64,000 bases of DNA, taken from positions 409,498 to 473,497 of the forward strand of contig VZTG01007871.1 of assembly GCA_013397845.1 (NCBI GenBank), given 5' to 3'. A program made the translations under genes and the position numbers. The stretch's first letter is position 1. The number at the start of each line of letters is the position of its first letter. This document shows positions 57,865-64,000 of this stretch, piece after piece. The stretch comes from Melanocharis versteri. Taxonomy: Eukaryota > Chordata > Aves > Passeriformes > Melanocharitidae. Under the pieces are notes generated by a model. The model searched no databases, was not told the origin of the DNA, and saw only the letters and a program-made list of their open reading frames with translations.

Positions 57865-59279
57865 ACCATTCCTTAGGTTTAAAAAGCCTTTCAGAAATGT
57901 CTGTAAAGTAACTGACTCACTTTGGCCTCAGGGAAGTTACTTCACTCTCTGGATTGTCTTCTCCAATTGGGTATGAGAAAAATCATATGAAATTACCTGG
58001 CATACCTCCAACGCAGCTGTAAAAAAATAATTATCTGGTATTTAGGACTGGCTGTAAAAATGGGAAGGTGGTGGTGGTGTTGGAGAACCTCTGTAGCTGG
58101 GGAGGCAGGACAACTGGGAGACCTGCAGAAGGCTCAGGTGATTGTCACTATTTGTGTGACAGCCTCATGTGTTTATGGTTATAAATAGGATGTGGATGCC
58201 TCTCTGGCCCCGAGCACAACGTCTGGGACACAGAAACACTCCTTCCCCTGTGATACTTGACTTTTCCATGGGCTTTGGTTTCCACCACTCTAGGCCCAGA
58301 TAACTACGGTAAGCACAAAGCCATGTGGTGCCCACCTTACACCATGACCAGCAGCATGGGGTTGTTTCTCCCTGCCTGTCTTGCCAGGGCCAGCATAGAT
58401 ATTTGTTTAAGGAGATCCCCTGTGCTCAGCATGTTGTCCACAGCCTCTGCAGGAGGCTGACTCAAAGGCAGAGCAGGTGTTAGGACCTTCTCATCTCAGG
58501 GAGTGATCTAGCATCTAAGGGAAGGTGCCAGCATTGCCACCTCCCAGTATCAAAGACATGGCAACTCTGCAGTGGTCTTGTGGCTGTTGCTATTGAACAG
58601 GGGGAAGCTGTCAAAAGAGTCCAAAGCCATTTCTTTTATGTGTCTCTTGTGTCTGATGTGAGGGGACTTGGCACAATCGGGCTTTGCAGCACTACAGGTT
58701 GGCCCCACCCTCCCTGGGGGCTCAGGCTTCAATGGCTGCATTTAGACCCTGTACCAGTGCTTTGTCTTTAAGATGATCATCCTCCAGCAGATGCATTTTC
58801 TCAGTAAGCATAGACGTAATCCCTGCACTGTGTTCAATGTCCTCTGCACCACACATTGGAGATCTGCCATGAGATAACGTGATTGCAGTTGCTTCCTATA
58901 GTTGGTATCTGGTGATCAAGTCTTGTCCAGAGCTACCTTTTTGTTTTCATGTGATGCTGCTCTGTGACTTAGAAACTATCAAAGGATTGCAAAGCTGAAA
59001 GCATTAGTAGATTACTGGAGCATATTTGCTGGAGTATTTGAACTGCAGGCAGGGATTAGGGAACAGGGCAGGCAAAAGACTAGGGCTCTGCTCTTGCCAG
59101 TGGAAATGCATAGGTGGTCATGCAATAGCAGATTTCTAATGAAAAAAGTGCCAGCTGAAGCAGGGGGAATCTGCTTTGGACAAGATAAAACAAAGCACAA
59201 CAAAGCTTGGAGTACCGAAGCAACATTTTGTGTGTTTACTGCATTTTAGTTCCCTTTTTTAATTTACATATGTTAGATC

Positions 59280-59293
59280 ATTATCATGATAAT
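59280..59293. promoter_or_regulatory. 14-bp palindrome with two GATA motifs
   Basis: ATTATCATGATAAT is a perfect palindrome containing TTATCA and TGATAA that share a central dyad. It could bind a dimer or a double-finger GATA factor. Motif-based only. Confidence 0.35.
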
Positions 59294-60887
59294 TTCAGGA
59301 AGCTGGTCTGGAAGGCCAAAGGTGACAAAGGAAAGCATTGCACAGCCAGCTGAGAGAGGACAACTACACATAGGAGACTCTGGACAGTCAGTTTTCACTG
59401 AGGCACAGCCACTGTAGGCCGGTGCGACATCTTTCTGGGCACAGAGGCAAAGAAGGGTGCCAGGGCAGTGCCCTGTGATGAGAAGGGGAGACTGCAGGAC
59501 TCTGAAGAGCTGCAGTATGCTGAACAAATACCAGGGGAATAAGGGGAGTCTCCTCAAGCTTTCAATGTCACAGATGGCCAGGGGTGGGGTAGCTGTGTGT
59601 CCACAGAAGAGAGTGAATACATTAAGCACTGTGGGGAATCTCAGATGCTCTCAGCTCATGTCAGGGATCTGTAGGTGCCACAGCTGAGGTGATGTCCTCC
59701 CTGGGCCTCTCTGCAGGTGTTTTTGTACCACTGTTCACTCCGTCATCTCATGGATGAGAAGGGAAAGGGAGGGGCTCTTTTGGTCCAAGGACAAAAGCAA
59801 AGAGGTGGTGTAAGACATATAATGTTTTATTGTCTCTAATTGGATCAGGAAGATTAGTAAATAGAGATTAGGTGACACGAAAGGAAGAAAATCAAAGCAG
59901 AAGACATTCTCACTTCCTGGTTTAGAGGAATGAGTGCATGAAATAGGTTGAGGTTTCTCCACCAGTAAATGTCTAAAGACCCGTTACTGTAACCTCAGAG
60001 ATCCACTCAGCTGTGTGAATGCCCCTCAAGGGTAGAGAATGGATTTCTCCAGAGCAGTGTTAGTGATTGGGAACGATTGGCATTTGGTTTCAAACTGATG
60101 CATTTTTATGGGTTTTCATTGGTTTTTGACATTTTATAGTTTCCTTCACACGCTGCTAAAACTCAGTGTGCTGGGCTGCTCACTGCAGCACGCTCTGGTG
60201 TCCCCTAGAGCACGTGTTTATTTTGATTGGGGGTGGGGAGGGCGTGTCAAGAGCCACAGCTCAGTACTTCCATTTGCCACCTAGTTACCACCATCCTTCT
60301 ACTTTCACTCTGCCACTGTGAATGCAGCTCCCATCCTGGATAGCAGAGACCTGTCTGCTGCCACTGGTCCTCCGGAGTGCTAGGATCCATATGTTCTTTG
60401 AGGCAAGCAGGATATTGCCTCATCAGCTTGAGAAAATGCTGTGTTCCCACTGAGGATCGGAAAACATCTGTTGGTCATGCCAAGAACAAGTGGCACAGGA
60501 AATTTTTATGAAGTTCTGCATAACAAAGGTCTGTAATAGGTGGTGCCAGGATTGCTCTGCAGTACAGAAGGAAATTTCACTCATAGTTTTTGTTTGCTTT
60601 TCATATTGTGTAAAAAAAAATTTAAAAAGGAAACTTTCAGGAAAAGAGAGATGAGGAACACCCAGTAATTTGCCATGAATGTCTGCCCATAACAGCCCAG
60701 CATGTGGGTCTCCTGTTAAAGCCAATGGACTGGGACAAGCCAGTGCTCTGCTCCACCAGCTGCTGATGTGCTGAGGGCTTTTCCTCTTTTGTCCAGTCTG
60801 CATTTTAACTGGTATCAGGTTTCCTTGCAGCTCTTTGCATCTAATGGGGCACCCTAAAAGCACTAATAAACTATTGCTACAAGTTCC

Positions 60888-61310
60888 CTTCTCTGGAGTC
60901 TGGAGCATCTCTCTTATGAGAAGAGACTGCGGCAGCTGGGCCTGTGTAGTCTGGAGAAGAGACGACTGAGACGAGATCTCTAATCCATACAAATATTTCA
61001 AAGATAGGTGCCAAGAGGATGGTGCCAGACTCTTTTCAGTGGTGCCCAGTGACAGGACGATGAGCAAAGGCCATAAATGAAAACTCAAGAAGTTCCACCT
61101 CAACATGAATAATAATTTCTTTAGGTTGAGGGTGGCAGAGCCCTGGAACAGCTGCCCAGGGAGAGCATGGAGTCTCGGGAGACATTCAAATCCCACCTGG
61201 ACATGTTCCTGTGTCACCTGCTCTGGGTGACCCTGCCTTGGCAGGGGGGCTGGGCTGGATGATCTCCAGAGGTCTCTTCCAACCCAAACAAGTCTGTGAT
61301 TGTGTGATTT
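60888..61310 (+). mobile_element. CR1 LINE 3' end (5'-truncated)
   Basis: The copy carries the characteristic CR1 order: a ctctcttatgagaagagact block, a gtctggagaagagacgact block, a ccctggaacagctgcccagg block, a ggctggatgatctccagagg block and a ttccaaccc terminus. It ends in two 8-bp repeats (TGTGATTG, TGTGATTT), as CR1 elements do. It is truncated in the 3' part, has no reverse-transcriptase frame and is a non-coding fossil. The long minus-strand frame across it is an antisense artefact. Confidence 0.92.
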
Positions 61311-61319
61311 TCTTTTTAA

Positions 61320-61900
61320 TATTGCTGGAAGTAGCCTTGGTCCTTTATTATCTTTCATTAGCTTTAAAAATACTTCTTTTCCTATGGTTGCTTTCCTGAG
61401 TTCACAAGCTAACTAAACCCACAGGAGTCACATGACTTGGATGAACACATAATAATATTCAAGTAATTGCTGAGTAACAAAATGAACTTGCTGTCAAGAG
61501 AGAGTAGAAAACATGGATTTCACTTGTACCACCAGGATAGTTGTTACCCCATGGATTAAGGTCCAGGGACTTCAGAGGGTCCCATTTTACTTGCTTGGAC
61601 TATTGATCTTGGTGCTGGCAATTGCCTGGTTAATCAGTCTGAATGTATACTCAATTGGCATATTTTATCTTCTTTCCTGACAAGTGTTGTTGCTACTACC
61701 CCACTTTAGGTTACAGCTGCGAGTAAAAATGTATAATATTAAAATTAAAATATTAAAATATTAAATATATATAATCGAAAATGTAGCCTCTTTATTTCTA
61801 ATAGCAATAACTAAGGTGTTTTTTTCAGATAGGAATTTAAGTGTAGAGAACTCCGTGATGGTTCTTCAACACATTTTAGAAGACACCAAAGAACAGATTT
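61320..61900. other. AT-rich spacer before the RAB7A island
   Basis: AT-rich DNA with a low-complexity ATTAAAAT stretch at about 61729-61775. No gene is seen. The CpG island of RAB7A begins near 61.95 kb. Confidence 0.5.
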
Positions 61901-62139
61901 GTGCCTGTGTATCCCCATCCTTTATTTCTGAAAGCATTTAAGTTTCTTTGGCCCCTTCCTCCTCCCGTCAGCCCAGGGCGCAGCGTTCGCTGCCCTGCTG
62001 CGATGGAAGCCCGTGGGGGAGGCAGGTCCCTTCCCCCCTCTCCCCTCTGTGCGGGCTCCGGTGGTACCACAAACATTTATTTTCATATATTCCGACAAAC
62101 ACTGAAATGCAGCCCACCCTACACCGACGCCTCGCACGC

Positions 62140-62240
62140 GGCCCGACCTCGGCAGCCCAACATGGCGGCCTGACTCTCGCGGTCACGCGGGGCCGGCACG
62201 CGGTGACGTCAGGGCCCCGTGAGCGGAAGTTGTCGGGGAG
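62140..62240 (+). promoter_or_regulatory. RAB7A: RAB7A core promoter: YY1, CRE and ETS motifs
   Basis: A full cAMP-response element TGACGTCA lies at 62204-62211, followed by ETS-type GCGGAAGT at about 62222-62229 and a second GCGGAAGC near 62241. A YY1-like ACATGGCGGCC lies at about 62160-62170. There is no TATA box, and the block sits in a CpG island that extends to about 62.7 kb. This motif set is typical of housekeeping promoters. Confidence 0.65.
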
Positions 62241-62338
62241 GCGGAAGCGGGCGCGGGAGGCGGCGGGGCCCATTAAAGCCGACGAGGCGGGCGGGGGGCG
62301 CAGCGATCGGGGTTGGGCCGCGGCGGTAGCACCACCAG
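62215..62338 (+). other. RAB7A: RAB7A non-coding first exon (5' UTR)
   Basis: RAB7A encodes the late-endosomal Rab7 GTPase. Its first exon is non-coding in vertebrates, and the reading frame begins in exon 2, which is not in this window. Here a GC-rich leader ends in a consensus donor (CAG then GTGAGC) at 62338/62339 on the plus strand, inside a CpG island with CRE, ETS and YY1 motifs. Placement next to RPN1 in head-to-head orientation matches the mammalian order. The identity rests on synteny and promoter type, since no coding sequence is visible. The 5' limit is a guess based on the CRE and ETS motifs just upstream. Confidence 0.6.
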
Positions 62339-64000
62339 GTGAGCCCGGCGGCACTGCAGGCCACGCGCGCTGCCGACGGGGATGGCGGGGGATGGCCTCA
62401 CCTCGGGCGGGGGGAGCAGCTCGCGGCCCCTCCCCGGCACCGGGGGGCCTGCGGCGGGGGCGGCGCTGTCTTGGTGCTCCCGGTCGGCTTCGCACCCGAG
62501 CCTGGCTCGTTTGCCCGCCCTGAGGCGGGCTCAGGCGGCCGCGCTGCCGGCGCCGAGTTCCCTGGAGTCGGGCCCGGCGCTGCCATTGGGACAATACAGG
62601 GGGGTCTCCCCGGGAAGGGGCTCCTCCCCGAGGGCCTTTCCCGGGATGCGCGTTTCGCCAGGCCTTTTTGAAGCCTTTTCTGCTGAGAGGCTCGCAGGGG
62701 CCTGAGCAATGCTTCCTGGGGAGGGAGGGCATTGTCTGTGGCGTGTGGAGCTGCTATAGCTCCTCGTGAAGCCTGAAGAGGCTTTGGGGCAGCCAGTGGC
62801 CGAAGGAGGGCCGGGGCTGGCGGGGGGGTGCTGGGTCGGGACGGTGAAACGCTGCTTTGAGGGTCGGTGGGGATCGCATTTAACATGAACTGGCAGCCCC
62901 GGGAGCAATAAATCTGACCAAAGAGGCGGCCGAGGAGACTGGCAGTTATTGCGAAAGTAGCTGTTGGTGTGCGTAAAGCCTGAGTCAGTGCTGAGAAGTA
63001 TAAGAGTGGATGTTAGAAATGCTTTTGTCTGTGAGTGTATAATAAGGTAAGTTAAGTGATAGATGCATTGTTAGTTTCCGTATATAGAGAGAGACTTATA
63101 AATATGGAAATGCCTGATGGTTGTACTTAAGACAATTGCACTCCCTGTAAATAGAGGGATTATTTTAGTAGTAAAAATGCTGTCTTAATCTGAAGTAGGA
63201 TAGATAACCTCAGCATCAAAATGAGTATGTCTTACCTAGTAACTCCAAGCCTTTTGTTCTCAAAGCTGGAAATTTCAGCGTTATCTCCTGGAAAACTAAA
63301 AATGTTTGCTGATAAGCAGAGCTGTTGTGGTCTGTATGTATGAGGTTTTTATATGTAAACTGAGAACACTTGACAGAATGAAGTCATCCCAACTGTAAGC
63401 AAGCTGTTCTTTGTTTGACACTTGCCAGCATGGAACCTTTAAAGCTTTCAGTACTTGTTACTGGCCGGCCAGCTCTGGCCTGTGCCTAACAGTCTGTGTA
63501 TCCATGTGGGAATTGGGTCTGGGGAAGTGGAGAATTCTCTTTTTAGGGGAATGGTACGTAAGTAGCTATGCCACAGTGTTTGGCTAGCTGTGACTTGAAG
63601 GTTGTGGTGGTACCAGTGGTGTGTGAATAGGAGCTGCAGCCTGGCTGTGGTTCCAGTAGAACCAGGCTGCTGGAGTCAGTGTACCCTGCTCTCTCAGGAG
63701 CTGAATTTGAGGCTAAAATGGGTGGAGTCATTTGAATATTCCTTGTTAAATAATCAAGGCTTCGTTGCTGTACTTACTCAGGAAGAACAAGTATACTTGT
63801 CTCTGCCCCTCCCCCTTGTGACTCCCAACAGCTGACTGAACACATGACTTGCCCTCCATGCACTAATGAGTGGACCCACCATGCCTGGCCTGAGTCCTCA
63901 GAATTAAAGCAGCTCTAATACTGTTAACTTTCAAGCACCGCCTTTTTTGGGGTTTTTTGTTGTTGTTTTTTTCTTTATTCTTTGTGCTGTTGTGTTAATA
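62339..64000 (+). other. RAB7A: RAB7A intron 1 (5' part)
   Basis: Downstream of the exon 1 donor the first 400 bases continue the CpG island; beyond about 62.9 kb the DNA becomes AT-rich and unremarkable. No exon carrying the conserved Rab7 N-terminus or its GDSGVGKT P-loop is present, so exon 2 lies beyond the window. A T/G-rich low-complexity run ends the window (about 63944-63980). Confidence 0.55.

Larger units (their letters stand above)
55400..60880. other. Intergenic between CpG island and CR1
   Basis: No gene recognised. It contains the 24-bp tandem duplication (57817-57864) and a 14-bp GATA palindrome (59280-59293), which are listed separately. Confidence 0.4.

Noticed and set aside
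60423..61358. Minus-strand open frame of 311 codons
   Set aside because: Its first part is the antisense of a CR1 3' end, a well-known source of false proteins in bird genomes; the rest has no domain or splice context.
61968..62732. Minus-strand frame of 254 codons across the RAB7A promoter
   Set aside because: Arg/Pro/Ala-rich GC-driven frame lying over the RAB7A promoter and first exon.
1..64000. CRISPR arrays, rRNA and tRNA genes, bacterial-type operons
   Set aside because: None seen by eye; the DNA is intron-bearing vertebrate sequence.

Overview
The window is vertebrate nuclear DNA, most likely from a bird. Protein-coding sequence is sparse. I can support only one complete gene, RPN1 (ribophorin I, an oligosaccharyltransferase subunit), with ten exons on the minus strand at 42787-50076, and the non-coding first exon of RAB7A on the plus strand near 62215-62338. 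A CR1 LINE 3' end, a second CR1 fragment, a solo retroviral LTR and short introns fit a bird. In mammals the order GATA2 - RPN1 - RAB7A is known, with GATA2 and RPN1 pointing the same way and RAB7A the opposite way. The two genes seen here match that order, so the left end should lie at the 5' side of GATA2. No GATA2 coding sequence is present.

Layout. 1-6 kb: CpG-rich blocks separated by AT-rich, conserved-looking stretches with clusters of GATA motifs; a minus-strand non-coding exon with a strong donor at 1157 is a candidate distal GATA2 first exon. 6-42 kb: intergenic DNA with no convincing gene. It holds candidate non-coding regulatory elements (near 11.1, 13.3, 17.0, 27.2 and 32.6 kb), a duplicated 103-bp segment (9.7 and 12.4 kb), a solo LTR (21.3-21.8 kb), a CR1 fragment (26.0 kb) and two small orphan CpG islands (30.1 and 34.5 kb). 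42.4-50.2 kb: RPN1, from paired poly(A) signals to a CpG-island promoter with repeated YY1-type motifs. 50.2-62 kb: spacer between the head-to-head RPN1 and RAB7A promoters, with an unassigned CpG island at 54.9-55.4 kb and a CR1 copy at 60.9-61.3 kb. 62-64 kb: RAB7A promoter, exon 1 and the start of intron 1.

How it works together. RPN1 and RAB7A are housekeeping genes of the secretory and endolysosomal systems with CpG-island promoters. The gene-free left two thirds is where distal control elements of the blood-stem-cell regulator GATA2 would be expected. I found no operon, CRISPR array or new multi-gene system. The most interesting material is the set of GATA-motif clusters upstream of the candidate GATA2 exon and one composite RUNX/GATA/E-box site 10 kb beyond the RPN1 3' end. 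Regulatory calls are motif-based inferences; the RPN1 exon structure is read directly from sequence.
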